DNA of 64,000 bases from Bradyrhizobium quebecense (GCF_013373795.3 NZ_CP088022.1:4464001-4528000), one strand, 5' to 3'. Positions 8,179-16,878 are shown, counted from the stretch's first letter. Numbers and translations are program-made. The notes: a model not told the origin generated them from the sequence alone.

Positions 8179-9741
8179 TCAGCCCGCGACCTTGGTCGCC
8201 GGGACGTCGCGCTGACGCTTCATCACGATCTTGTTCAGCGCGCCGAGATAGGCCTTGGCGGAGGCAACCAGCGTGTCCGGATCGGCGGCGCGCGCGGTCA
8301 TCGAACGGCCTTCATGGGCGAGACGCACCGAGACTTCGGCCTGTGCATCGGTGCCTTCGGTCACGGCGTGGACTTGGTACAGCTCCAGCTTGGCCTCGTG
8401 CGGCACCAGACGCTTGATGCAGTTGAAGACGGCATCGACCGGGCCGTTGCCCTCGGCTTCCTCGATCTTGATCTGGCCGTCGACGTCGAGCTTCATGGTC
8501 GCGCGCTGCGGACCATGGGTGCCGGCGATCACGGTCAGCGAGGCCAGCTTGATGCGGTCGTGCGCGGCCGCCATCTCCTGGTCAACCAGCGCCTCGATGT
8601 CCTCGTCGTAGATGTCCTTCTTGCGGTCGGCCAGCGCCTTCATCCGCGTAAAGGCATCCTCCAGCTGGTTGGCGCCGAGCTTGTAGCCCATCTCCTCCAG
8701 CTTGTGGATGAAGGCGTGGCGGCCGGAATGCTTGCCGAGCACCAGCGAGGACTGCTTCAGGCCGACCATCTCGGGCCGCATGATCTCGTAGGTCGAGGCA
8801 TCCTTCAGTACGCCGTCCTGGTGGATGCCGCTCTCATGGGCAAATGCGTTGCGGCCGACGATCGCCTTGTTGTACTGCACCGGGAACGAGGTGGCCGCGG
8901 ACACGACCTTCGAGGCGCGGGTCAGCTGCGTAGTGTCGATCTTGTTCCAGTACGGAAACTTGTCGTTCCGCACATTGATCGCCATCACGATCTCTTCCAG
9001 CGCGGCATTGCCGGCGCGCTCGCCGATGCCGTTGACGGTGCACTCGACCTGCCGCGCGCCGCCGACGATGCCGGCCAGCGAGTTCGCCACCGCCATGCCG
9101 AGGTCGTTGTGGCAATGCACCGAGAAGATCGCCTTGTCGGAGTTCGGCACGCGCTCGATCAGCGTCCGCATGAAGTGGGTGTATTCCTCCGGCACCGTGT
9201 AGCCGACGGTGTCGGGGATGTTCACCGTGGTGGCGCCGGCCTTGATCACCGCTTCGACGATCCGGCACAGATAGTCCATCTCGCTGCGGGTGCCGTCCTC
9301 TGCCGACCATTCGACGTCGTCGATCTGGTTGCGGGCGCGGGCAACCATGGCAACCGAGGTCTCGATGACCTCCTGGGGGGTCTTGTTCAGCTTCACGCGC
9401 ATATGCAGCGGCGAGGTCGCGATCACGGTGTGGACGCGGCCGCGGCGGGCGAACTTGACGGCTTCGGCGCAGCGGTCGATGTCGGCCGGATGGGCGCGGG
9501 AGAGGCCCGCGATGACCGCGTTCTTGGAGCGGCGGGCGATCTCGCTGACCGCCTGGAAGTCGCCTTCCGAGGTGATCGGGAAGCCGGCCTCGATGACGTC
9601 GACACCCATATCATCCAGCAGCTCGGCGACCTCGAGCTTCTCCTCGAAGGTCATGGTGGCGCCGGGGCACTGCTCGCCGTCGCGCAGGGTGGTGTCGAAA
9701 ATGATGACGCGGTCCTTCTCGGACTTGTTCGCGGTGGCCAT
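8179..9741 (-). CDS. leuA: 2-isopropylmalate synthase
   Basis: LeuA condenses acetyl-CoA with 2-ketoisovalerate, the first committed step of leucine synthesis. The 520-residue protein has the N-terminal DTTLRDGEQCPGATM motif, the HCHNDLGMAVANSLAG metal and catalytic block, and a C-terminal allosteric leucine-binding domain from about residue 390. Length matches the long bacterial form. I chose ATG 9741 (MATANKSEKDRV), which has an AAAGGAA ribosome site about nine bases upstream. The gene is preceded by a leucine-rich leader ORF and alternative hairpins, which suggests control by leucyl-tRNA charging. The gene is single, convergent with the FAD oxidase. Confidence 0.96.
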   Translation of the reverse strand: MATANKSEKDRVIIFDTTLRDGEQCPGATMTFEEKLEVAELLDDMGVDVIEAGFPITSEGDFQAVSEIARRSKNAVIAGLSRAHPADIDRCAEAVKFARRGRVHTVIATSPLHMRVKLNKTPQEVIETSVAMVARARNQIDDVEWSAEDGTRSEMDYLCRIVEAVIKAGATTVNIPDTVGYTVPEEYTHFMRTLIERVPNSDKAIFSVHCHNDLGMAVANSLAGIVGGARQVECTVNGIGERAGNAALEEIVMAINVRNDKFPYWNKIDTTQLTRASKVVSAATSFPVQYNKAIVGRNAFAHESGIHQDGVLKDASTYEIMRPEMVGLKQSSLVLGKHSGRHAFIHKLEEMGYKLGANQLEDAFTRMKALADRKKDIYDEDIEALVDQEMAAAHDRIKLASLTVIAGTHGPQRATMKLDVDGQIKIEEAEGNGPVDAVFNCIKRLVPHEAKLELYQVHAVTEGTDAQAEVSVRLAHEGRSMTARAADPDTLVASAKAYLGALNKIVMKRQRDVPATKVAG

Positions 9742-9857
9742 GTGAGAAATTCCTTTAAGCTTTGCGCCCGTCATGTTGCTTGGGCGATATCAGGGTCCGG
9801 TGATCTCGTACAAACCCCTGAGTGCCCAGGCGCAAACGCCCAGCCGGCCCTCAGGGG
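9742..9857 (-). promoter_or_regulatory. leuA leader with mutually exclusive hairpins (putative attenuator)
   Basis: In the transcript direction there are three complementary pieces. Segment 1, CCCCTGAG (9857-9850), overlaps the leader stop codon. Segment 2, CTCAGGGG (9822-9815), can pair with all eight bases of segment 1, or with segment 3, CCCTGA (9795-9790). Pairings 1:2 and 2:3 exclude each other, as in leader-peptide attenuators. Unlike the ilvI leader, no U run follows segment 3, so the output could be translational or Rho-dependent rather than an intrinsic terminator. The leuA ribosome site lies at the end of this region. Confidence 0.55.
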
Positions 9858-9967
9858 CAGGTAAGAAGAAGGCCGCCAATAAGCAGGGTGGGCGCCGCGG
9901 CCGGGATCGTGGCGGTAGCCTGGGCCACCTCCCCCGAAATCCCATCGATTTGGCCGCGAATCAGCAT
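9851..9967 (-). CDS. Leucine-rich leader peptide of leuA
   Basis: A 38-residue ORF upstream of leuA whose last part reads PTLLIGGLLLTCP before TGA. The five Leu codons are CTG CTT and then CTT CTT CTT; the CTT codons are striking in a genome where CTG and CTC dominate. The ATG at 9967 has CAGGGG six bases upstream; another in-frame ATG exists at 10009 and a GTG nearer the Leu codons, so the exact start is open. The stop codon lies inside the first arm of the hairpin. The role inferred is sensing of charged leucyl-tRNA, as in known leu and ilv leaders. Confidence 0.55.
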   Translation of the reverse strand: MLIRGQIDGISGEVAQATATIPAAAPTLLIGGLLLTCP

Positions 9968-10147
9968 TGCCAGCCCCTGTTGAGCGCCGAAATCCTCGGT
10001 CAAAACCATTGACGGTTGGTTGCCGGGACGCGCTATGCGCCGTCGTTCTAGACGATTATGGCAAGCCGCCGCAATGGATAAAGATGGTCAGCGGGGTTGA
10101 CCTATCGTGCCGCATGGCTCGACGCGTCCGGCCCCGTCCCTGTCCCC

Positions 10148-10717
10148 TCACCTCCGCCCGCGCGAAGACGCGCGCAGGCTCGACGGCGAGCGGCCGTAGA
10201 GACCGGCGAAGGCGGCGTTGAAACGGCGGACGCTGCCGAAGCCGGCGCGGAAGGCGATCTCGGTCATCGCGTCATCGGTGATGTCGATCAGCCGCTTGGC
10301 GCGCTGCACGCGGCGGGTGGTCGCGACTTGCTGTGGGCTGGCGCCGACGTGGCGCTCGAACAGCCGTCCGAGGTGGCGCGCGGTGATGCCGAGCCTGTCG
10401 GACAACGCAGCAACCGAGCCGCGCTCCAGCGCGCCGCCATCGATCAGCTTCAGCGCGCGCGCAACCGTGGAGCGCGTGCCGTTCCACGCCGGACAGAACG
10501 GCGCGGTTTCCGGACGGCAGCGCAGGCATGGCCGATAGCCCGCCGCCTCGGCCGCAGCGGCCGTCGGGTAATAGGTGACGTTGCGTGGCAACGGGTGCTT
10601 CACCGGACAGACCGGGCGGCAATAGATCCGCGTGGTCTTCACCGCGGTGAAGAAACGGCCGTCATAGCGCGCGTCGCGCCGCAGCCGCGCAGCGTTGCAG
10701 ACCTCGAAGCTGAGCAT
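10148..10717 (-). CDS. Ada-type methyl-phosphotriester-sensing AraC-family regulator
   Basis: The 189-residue protein matches the N-terminal half of Ada. Residues 1-75 form the zinc-binding methyl-acceptor domain: YDGRFFTAVKTTRIYCRPVC and YRPCLRCRPE supply Cys33, Cys37, Cys64 and Cys67, with Cys33 the expected methyl acceptor. An AraC helix-turn-helix follows (about 95-185, with MTEIAFRAGFGSVRRFNAAF). The O6-methylguanine methyltransferase domain is absent, as in AdaA proteins. Family knowledge says methylated Cys turns it into an activator of alkylation-repair genes. No repair gene is adjacent; the divergent neighbour is a SnoaL-like protein. Confidence 0.88.
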   Translation of the reverse strand: MLSFEVCNAARLRRDARYDGRFFTAVKTTRIYCRPVCPVKHPLPRNVTYYPTAAAAEAAGYRPCLRCRPETAPFCPAWNGTRSTVARALKLIDGGALERGSVAALSDRLGITARHLGRLFERHVGASPQQVATTRRVQRAKRLIDITDDAMTEIAFRAGFGSVRRFNAAFAGLYGRSPSSLRASSRGRR

Positions 10718-10842
10718 GGCCGCACACTAGCGCATCGCGCGATCAGGGAAAGTGGCCGGCGGTGATGAGGTCCGATTCCGGCCAGCAGGCCTCGCCACGC
10801 TGACCTAGATCGAGCCGATCGATCACCCCTGGAGACATCGCA

Positions 10843-11268
10843 ATGACCACCCCGACCGCCAAGGAAACCGTCCTCAATGCCTGGCAGACGTTCAGGACCC
10901 GCGACACCAACCTGATCGCCGCATTGTTCGCACCGGATGCCGAATGGATCGCGCCGGCCCGCAACGCCACCGCAGTCGCGCTCGATCACACCGATCACAT
11001 GATCGGCGCGGAGGCGATCGCCCGCTTCATCGCAACCGAGATGCATCGCCTGTTCACCGAGATCGACATCGCATTCCGAGCGGTGCATGCCGACGGTGAC
11101 AGCGTGATCGTCGAGGAGCGCATGCGCGCGACGCTGCCGGACGGCCGGCGCTACGACAACGACTACTGCTTCGTCTTCGTGGTCGAGGCAGGCCGCATCA
11201 AGCAGGTTCGGGAATACATGGATACGCGCAAGGGCTGGCAGATGGTGTTCGGAGAGGCTGCGGCGTGA
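10843..11268 (+). CDS. SnoaL/NTF2-like fold protein
   Basis: A 141-residue protein with the alpha-plus-beta-barrel pattern of the NTF2-like superfamily: an N-terminal helix pair (KETVLNAWQTFRTRDTNLIAALF), then APDAEWIAPARN and long beta strands rich in acidic residues ending in VREYMDTRKGWQMVFG. Relatives are small ketosteroid-isomerase-like enzymes or ligand binders; function here is unknown. It diverges from the Ada-type gene across 125 bases, so the two may share a control region, but nothing else links it to alkylation repair. Confidence 0.75.
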   Translation: MTTPTAKETVLNAWQTFRTRDTNLIAALFAPDAEWIAPARNATAVALDHTDHMIGAEAIARFIATEMHRLFTEIDIAFRAVHADGDSVIVEERMRATLPDGRRYDNDYCFVFVVEAGRIKQVREYMDTRKGWQMVFGEAAA

Positions 11269-11627
11269 CCACGGCTGCGTGCGGCGCGATTCGAGCGTGA
11301 CTTCGCCCGCCTTCTCGCGAGGGAAGGCTTCCTTCCCCTTGCGGGTCGCGCAGCCTGATTGACATCGACTAACCTATCCGCACCGTCATGGCCGGGCTCA
11401 GCCGTCCGAAGTACGGCGTCGCTTCCGCTCGCCTATGTCCCGGCCAAAACACGAGCGCAGCGAAACCTTTCCTACACCATGACAGCATGCGCGGCACCGG
11501 CCGGCGACAGCCGTGGCGCGTACGCAGCCGGGTAAATCAATCTTTGCTCAACTGGTTGCATCTAGTGTGCCGGCGGCGACCGGGTGTTAGGGCGCGTCCT
11601 TTGGTTGGTTAAGGAGATATCAGGATC
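11269..11627. other. Non-coding gap with a dispersed repeat
   Basis: No credible gene is visible in these 359 bases. It holds a palindromic repeat at 11389-11446 and, further down, the leader of the membrane protein gene with a TTAAGGAGAT site about 13 bases before the ATG at 11628. Confidence 0.6.
11389..11446. repeat. Palindromic intergenic repeat (tggccggg type)
   Basis: Arms tggccggg (11389-11396) and cccggcca (11439-11446) enclose an inner hairpin gccgt/acggc at 11401-11417. The wording 'catggccgggct ... tatgtcccggcca' resembles a dispersed intergenic element that I recall from Bradyrhizobium genomes; only one copy is in this window. Confidence 0.55.
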
Positions 11628-13826
11628 ATGCCCACGACGAACCTGGCCGATGGGCCCAATCAGCGCCAAGCCGGCTTCAATCTCTTCCTGGTCGGATTCC
11701 TGATCCTGTTTCTCGAACTGGCCTGCATCCGTTGGTTCTCGGCCAAGGTCGTGTTCCTGCAATTCTTCACCAATATCGTGCTGCTCGCAGCCTTCCTCGG
11801 CATGTCCTGCGGCTGCCTTGCCGCGCGGCGGACCACCAACTGGCTTGCGCTGTTTCCGGGGCTCGCCCTCGTGACCTTCGCTGCCGTGGCCACGATCATG
11901 ATGCTGTATTCCAACTGGGGCCAGTTCGCGGTCGACGTCGGCCATCAGGCCTCGCCGCAGGAGGTGTTTTTCGGCACCGAGTATCGCAACCCGGATCTCG
12001 CCAAGTTCGTCGTGCCGATCGAGGCGATCGCCGGGCTGTTCTTCGTGCTGATCGCGCTGATGTTCGTCGGCCTCGGCCAGACGCTCGGCCGCGCCTTCGA
12101 CGCCTATCCCAACCGCGTCGCCGGCTATTCGCTGAATATCGGCGGCAGCCTCGCGGGCATCGTCGGGTTCTCGCTGCTGTCGTTCGCGCAGGCGCCGCCG
12201 GTGGTCTGGTTCGGCATCAGCTGCGCCGGCATCGTCTACCTGCTCTACCAGGACAAGGCGCTGTCGATCCTGCGCCTTGCGACGATCATCATCGTGGTGG
12301 GATTTACCGCCTTCTACACCGATCGTTCCGACAGCCATGACATCCGCTGGTCGCCCTATTACGCCGTCGACCTCAACAAATCGAACGGCGTGATCACCGT
12401 CAACAGCATCGGCCATCAGGAAATGATGCCGTTCAGCGAACGCGGCTCGTCCTATTCGCTGATCCACCTGCTGCAGCAGCACAGCGGCGGCGCGCCGTTC
12501 AAGAACGTCATGATCATCGGCGCCGGCTCCGGCAACGATCTGGCGCACGCATTGCGCTTCGGCGTCGAGCGCATCGATGCGGTCGAGATCGATCCCGTGA
12601 TCCAGAACATCGGCATCCACAACCATCCCGACAAGCCCTATCAGGATCCAAGGGTGGTGCCGCATCTCGACGACGGCCGGCATTTCCTGCGCACCACCGA
12701 ACGCAAATACGATCTGGTCGTGTATGCGCTCGTCGACTCGCTGATCCTGCACAGCGGCTACGCCAACATTCGCCTCGAAAGCTATCTGTTCACCGAACAG
12801 GCGTTCCAGGACGTCCGCCGCGTGCTGAAGCAAGACGGCGTCTTCGTGATGTACAACTACTATCGCCAGGGCTGGATCGTGCAACGCGTCGCCGAGATGG
12901 CGAAGCAGGTGTTCGGCTGCGATCCGCTGGTGCTGCCGCTGCCCTACAAGGAAACGCTGACCTCGTCGGAAGCGGTCGGCTTCACCACGATCATCGCGGG
13001 CTGCAATCCGCGCATCTCGACAGCATTCCGCGACCGCGGCCAGTTCTGGCTGAACAGCATTCCGCCGGAAAACCTGGCGGTCAACGGCTTCGACAAGCCG
13101 CAGGAAAAGGGACAGGACAAGGCTGCAGCCCAGCACGGCGACTGGGTGCCGCTGGCGCCGGCGAAACTGGTGGTCGACAATGAAGGGGCCAGGCAATCGA
13201 CCAGCGACGACTGGCCGTTCCTCTATGTCAGCGGCAGGCTGATTCCCGACCTGACCGTTCGCTCGATGATCCTGCTCGGCGTGCTTGGGCTTGGCCTCGT
13301 CTATCTGTTCAAGCCGAAGGGCGCCTGGCGACCCAACAACCGGATGTTCTTCCTCGGCGCGGCCTTCATGCTGCTCGAGACAAAGGCAGTGGTGCAGATG
13401 GCGCTGTTGTTCGGCAGCACCTGGCTGGTCAACTCTGCGGTGTTCTTCACCGCCCTGCTGCTGATCCTCGCCGCCAATTTGTATGTGATCAAGGTGCCGT
13501 CGACCCGCCTGGCGCGGCACTATGCCGGGCTGCTGGCGGTCTCGGTGCTGGTGCCGCTCGACACGTTCCTGAGCGGCGGCATCGTCTGGCGCTACGTGAT
13601 CCCGTGCGCGCTGGCGCTCGGCCCGATGTTCTTCGCCGGCGTGATCTTCGCCCGCTCGTTCCGCGACGAAGCCAATCCCGATCAGGCGTTCGGATCCAAC
13701 ATCGCGGGATCTGTCATCGGCGGCCTCGCCGAATCGTGCTCGACCCTGCTCGGCTTCCGCTATCTCCTGATCGTGGCGATCGGCTTCTATTTGCTGTCCG
13801 CCTGGATGCCGTCACGCAAGGGCTAG
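11628..13826 (+). CDS. Multi-spanning membrane protein with spermidine-synthase-like domain
   Basis: A 732-residue protein. About six hydrophobic segments fill residues 15-230, then a soluble SAM/decarboxy-SAM-binding fold follows (about 250-480). It begins with VMIIGAGSGNDLAHALRFG and continues with VDAVEID-like and HLDDGRHFLR blocks. Another cluster of four to six hydrophobic segments lies at about 540-730. Spermidine synthases share this Rossmann core, but the membrane parts and length set this protein apart; related bacterial proteins are known only as 'fused spermidine synthase-like' membrane proteins. The catalytic Asp of true spermidine synthases appears as YALVDSLI rather than the canonical DxxDP, so polyamine synthesis is doubtful. 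The gene stands alone. Confidence 0.75.
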   Translation: MPTTNLADGPNQRQAGFNLFLVGFLILFLELACIRWFSAKVVFLQFFTNIVLLAAFLGMSCGCLAARRTTNWLALFPGLALVTFAAVATIMMLYSNWGQFAVDVGHQASPQEVFFGTEYRNPDLAKFVVPIEAIAGLFFVLIALMFVGLGQTLGRAFDAYPNRVAGYSLNIGGSLAGIVGFSLLSFAQAPPVVWFGISCAGIVYLLYQDKALSILRLATIIIVVGFTAFYTDRSDSHDIRWSPYYAVDLNKSNGVITVNSIGHQEMMPFSERGSSYSLIHLLQQHSGGAPFKNVMIIGAGSGNDLAHALRFGVERIDAVEIDPVIQNIGIHNHPDKPYQDPRVVPHLDDGRHFLRTTERKYDLVVYALVDSLILHSGYANIRLESYLFTEQAFQDVRRVLKQDGVFVMYNYYRQGWIVQRVAEMAKQVFGCDPLVLPLPYKETLTSSEAVGFTTIIAGCNPRISTAFRDRGQFWLNSIPPENLAVNGFDKPQEKGQDKAAAQHGDWVPLAPAKLVVDNEGARQSTSDDWPFLYVSGRLIPDLTVRSMILLGVLGLGLVYLFKPKGAWRPNNRMFFLGAAFMLLETKAVVQMALLFGSTWLVNSAVFFTALLLILAANLYVIKVPSTRLARHYAGLLAVSVLVPLDTFLSGGIVWRYVIPCALALGPMFFAGVIFARSFRDEANPDQAFGSNIAGSVIGGLAESCSTLLGFRYLLIVAIGFYLLSAWMPSRKG

Positions 13827-13863
13827 CGCGCAAGGGACGCGCTGGCAGACCGGAGAACGGTAG

Positions 13864-13891
13864 TCGCTACCGCAGATATCTGCGGTGGCGA
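13864..13891. terminator. Strong palindrome after the membrane protein gene (likely terminator)
   Basis: The segment tcgctaccgcagatatctgcggtggcga is a near-perfect palindrome: 13-base arms with one G-U-type mismatch and an 18-base perfect core. It begins 38 bases after the stop. No T run follows, so it may be a Rho-independent-like stem or part of the dispersed repeat that fills 13900-14010. Confidence 0.4.
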
Positions 13892-14063
13892 TCAAGCCCC
13901 CGTCGCAGGCGCGCGCGGCCAAAATATCGAAAACAACCCCATACAAAGGAGCCGGCGGCTGCCGGCGCTCGACCGGGCCACTTGACACGTCGGGCAAATC
14001 AAAGGCATATTTCCAATATTCCGAAATCGCCTCGCCCGCAGGGCGCGAGAAAAAAGCGCCGCC

Positions 14064-15005
14064 CTACTTCTTCGCCGCATTTTTCTCCGCCGCGCCGCCC
14101 TTGCCTTCCGCCTCCAGCGCAGCACGGACACGCTTGAACTCGCTCAGGTCCGCCTTGTCGACCTCGGGGAATTTCAGCTCGAGCCTGTCGAGCGCATTGA
14201 CGATGGTCGAGCCGATCACGACGCGGGCGAACCATTTGTGGTCGGCGGGCACGATGTGCCAGGGCGCCTCCCCGGTCGCGGTCTGGTGGATCATGTCTTG
14301 ATAAGCGGCCTGATATTTGGCCCACAGCGCGCGCTCGGAGACGTCGGCCATCGAGAACTTCCAGTTCTTGGCCGGCTCCTCGAGCCGGTCAAGGAAGCGC
14401 CGGCGCTGCTCCTCCTTGGAGACGTGCAGGAAGAATTTCAGGATCACGGTGCCGTTGCGGGACAGATAGCGCTCGATCGCGGAGATGTCCTCGAAGCGCT
14501 CGCGCCAGATGTTCTTGGTCACCAGCCGTTTCGGCAGCTTCTGCTTGGCGAGCACATCGGCATGAACGCGCACGACAAGGCATTCCTCGTAGTAGGAGCG
14601 GTTGAAGATACCGATGTGGCCGCGCTCCGGCAGCGCGATCATGGCGCGCCACATGAAATCGTGGTCGAGTTCCTTGGTCGAAGGCTGCTTGAACGAGGAG
14701 ACCTCGCAGCCCTGCGGGTTGACGCCCTCGAACACGCTCTTGATCGCACTGTCCTTGCCGGCGGCATCCATGCCCTGGAAGATCAGGAGCAGCGACCAGC
14801 GGTCCTGGGCGTAGAGCTTCTCCTGGAAGTCGTTGAGCCGCGTGCGGTTGGCTTCGATGATCTTGCCGCCGACGTCCTTGTCGATGCCGCCTTTCTCGGC
14901 GGTCGGATACGATTTCAGGTGAAATTCGCCTGCTCCGTCGAAGCGGAACGGCGCGACGAAGGGCTTCAGTTCATCGGCGAGCGATGGGGACGGTTTGTTG
15001 CTCAT
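14064..15005 (-). CDS. ppk2: Polyphosphate kinase 2 family protein
   Basis: PPK2 enzymes move phosphate between polyphosphate and nucleotides. The 313-residue protein has the Walker A motif GMDAAGKD (residues 78-85), a lid region around FNRSYYEECLVVRVH, and the KFFLHVSKEEQRRRFLDRL block, which together are typical. Whether it favours ADP, GDP or AMP cannot be decided by eye. The ATG at 15005 overlaps the livM stop by 35 bases, so it is probably translated as the last gene of the liv operon. The C-terminal tail is rich in Lys and Ala. The functional link between polyphosphate and amino-acid uptake is unclear. Confidence 0.9.
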   Translation of the reverse strand: MSNKPSPSLADELKPFVAPFRFDGAGEFHLKSYPTAEKGGIDKDVGGKIIEANRTRLNDFQEKLYAQDRWSLLLIFQGMDAAGKDSAIKSVFEGVNPQGCEVSSFKQPSTKELDHDFMWRAMIALPERGHIGIFNRSYYEECLVVRVHADVLAKQKLPKRLVTKNIWRERFEDISAIERYLSRNGTVILKFFLHVSKEEQRRRFLDRLEEPAKNWKFSMADVSERALWAKYQAAYQDMIHQTATGEAPWHIVPADHKWFARVVIGSTIVNALDRLELKFPEVDKADLSEFKRVRAALEAEGKGGAAEKNAAKK

Positions 15006-15981
15006 GGCCTCTCGACGGCTTGCGTGGCGATTTGATCCGGTCGATCACGCTACCAAGAATGCCCTTGGGCAGGAAGATAATGAAGAGCACCAGCAGCACG
15101 CCATAGACCAGATTGTCCCAGCCGACCGCCTTGGTGCCGAACGAAATGCGCAGCACCTCGGCCAGCACGATGGTGATGATGGCGCCGACGGTCGGTCCCA
15201 GCGCCACATAGACGCCGCCGACGATCGCGGCGAACACCATCTGCAGGGAGACCGCGATGCCGCTCACGGTGTCCGGCGAGATGAACATCTGGTACTGGCA
15301 ATAGAGCGCACCGGACAGCGCGGTCATCAGCGCGCTGATCAGGGTGATCTTGAGCTTCTCGGCGGTGACGTTGACGCCGGCGGCGGCCGCCGCATCCTCA
15401 TCCTCCGAGATCGCCTCCATGGCGTGGCGGATCATGCTGCGGTCGATCGCGCGCCAGATCACGAGACCTGCGACCCAGACCGCGAGCGCAATCAGATACC
15501 AGGTGATCTTGTCGTCGAATTGCAGTGCGAACAGCCCCTTGCCGCTCGGCGCGCGCTGCGGCGTGTAGCCGAGCGAGCCGCCGGTATAGTCGCGGGTCGC
15601 GGTGATGACCTGAAGCACGATGCCGGACAGCGCCAGGGTCACCAGCACGAAATAGTGCCCGGTGATGCGAAAGCGGAAGCAAGGATAGGCGACGACGAGC
15701 GCGAGCACACCGGCTGTCGCCATGCTCAGGGGAATCCCGATCCAGGGCGAGACGCCGAGGTGATTCCAGAGCAGCGCGGTGACATAGGCGCCGATGCCCA
15801 TGAAGCCGCCATGGCCGAGCGAGACCAGGCCGAAGCGGCCCATGATCGACCACGAGGTGTAGGCGAACGACCAGATCAGGATCAGCACCAGCACGTGCAG
15901 ATGATAGGGGTCGCGGTGCACGAAGGGCAGCGCGACGAGCGCGAGCAGAGCGATGATCCAGCCGGCGAGCCCTCTGTTCAC
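14971..15981 (-). CDS. livM: Branched-chain-type ABC transporter permease LivM
   Basis: The second inner-membrane permease of a Liv importer. The 336-residue protein has eight to ten hydrophobic segments and the GRFGLVSLGHGGFMGIGAY and GLFALQFDDK regions typical of LivM. The start is GTG 15981, which shares GTGA with the livH stop (4-base overlap), a better choice than any upstream codon. It works with LivH, LivG, LivF and the binding protein encoded at 18772, importing branched-chain amino acids, amides or related solutes. The C-terminus carries a charged tail that overlaps the ppk2 start. Confidence 0.93.
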   Translation of the reverse strand: MNRGLAGWIIALLALVALPFVHRDPYHLHVLVLILIWSFAYTSWSIMGRFGLVSLGHGGFMGIGAYVTALLWNHLGVSPWIGIPLSMATAGVLALVVAYPCFRFRITGHYFVLVTLALSGIVLQVITATRDYTGGSLGYTPQRAPSGKGLFALQFDDKITWYLIALAVWVAGLVIWRAIDRSMIRHAMEAISEDEDAAAAAGVNVTAEKLKITLISALMTALSGALYCQYQMFISPDTVSGIAVSLQMVFAAIVGGVYVALGPTVGAIITIVLAEVLRISFGTKAVGWDNLVYGVLLVLFIIFLPKGILGSVIDRIKSPRKPSRGHEQQTVPIARR

Positions 15982-16859
15982 GAGCGCCTCGCCAGGAGGC
16001 CCGCGGGCCGGATGAACATCATGACGATGAAGAAGGCGAACGCCAGCACGTAGCCCCATTCGAGATCGGAGAACAGGCCGCCGAGCGAGATGATCTCGGC
16101 GAACACGAAGGCCGCGACGAAGCCGCCGATGAAATTGCCGAGGCCGCCGAGCACGCAGATCAGGAAGGTGATCGGCCCGAACGACAGCCCGACGAACGGA
16201 TGCACGTCATATTGCAGCACCAGGAGGCAGGCGGCGAGACCGGCGAGCCCGCCGCCGATCGCCGAGGTGACGAGATAGATGCGCCTGGGATCGACGCCCA
16301 TCAGCGGCATGATCTGGCGGTCCTGCGCGATGGCGCGGATCGCGGTGCCGGTGAAGGTGCGGGTCAGGAACAGATAGACGCCGATCATGCCGACCAGCGC
16401 CGCGCCGAACGACAACAGTCGCGCGTAGCTGAAATTCATCTCGCCGAGCGCCAGCACCGGGAGACGGATGCCGAGATTGCGGAAGTCGATGCCGAAGGCG
16501 ACGGTGGCGAAGCTCTGCAGGATGAACAGCACGCCGCCGGTGGCGAGCAGCTGGTTGATCGGCGGCGCGGTCAAGAGCGGCGCGATGACGAGGAAATGCA
16601 GCGCGGCGCCGAGCAGCGCCACCAGGAGGATGACGAGCGGCGCGGCGGCCCAGTACGGCAAATGAAACACCTGCACGAGATAGTACATGCCGTACATGCC
16701 GATCATCACGAGCTCGGCGTAGCAGATCCAGGTGACGTCGATGACGCCGAAGATCAGGTTGAGCCCGAGCGCCAACAGCGCCAGCACGCCGCCGAGCAGG
16801 ATGCCGTTGATCACGGCCTCCAGCAGGTAGATGTCGAAAATGTCGAGGAAGGATTGCAT
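15978..16859 (-). CDS. livH: Branched-chain-type ABC transporter permease LivH
   Basis: The first Liv permease, 293 residues with about eight membrane segments. The N-terminus MQSFLDIFDIYLLEAVINGI and the ALGLNLIFGVIDVTW and RTFTGTAIRAIAQDRQ blocks are classical for LivH. I chose ATG 16859; the frame is open upstream, but that stretch is the palindromic repeat at 16879-16999. A 187-base gap separates it from livF, which is unusual in a liv operon and is filled by the repeat. It overlaps livM by 4 bases. Confidence 0.93.
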   Translation of the reverse strand: MQSFLDIFDIYLLEAVINGILLGGVLALLALGLNLIFGVIDVTWICYAELVMIGMYGMYYLVQVFHLPYWAAAPLVILLVALLGAALHFLVIAPLLTAPPINQLLATGGVLFILQSFATVAFGIDFRNLGIRLPVLALGEMNFSYARLLSFGAALVGMIGVYLFLTRTFTGTAIRAIAQDRQIMPLMGVDPRRIYLVTSAIGGGLAGLAACLLVLQYDVHPFVGLSFGPITFLICVLGGLGNFIGGFVAAFVFAEIISLGGLFSDLEWGYVLAFAFFIVMMFIRPAGLLARRS

Positions 16860-16878
16860 GGCTGTTTGGCCTTTCTTA

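Noticed and set aside
8314..9864. Long plus-strand reading frame opposite leuA
   Set aside because: It is the antisense shadow of leuA: it spans the same bases, has no ribosome site, and its protein shows no family resemblance.
11562..13520. Minus-strand frame of about 650 codons opposite the membrane protein gene
   Set aside because: Antisense shadow rich in Arg, His and Asp; the plus strand has membrane segments, a Rossmann motif and a good start.
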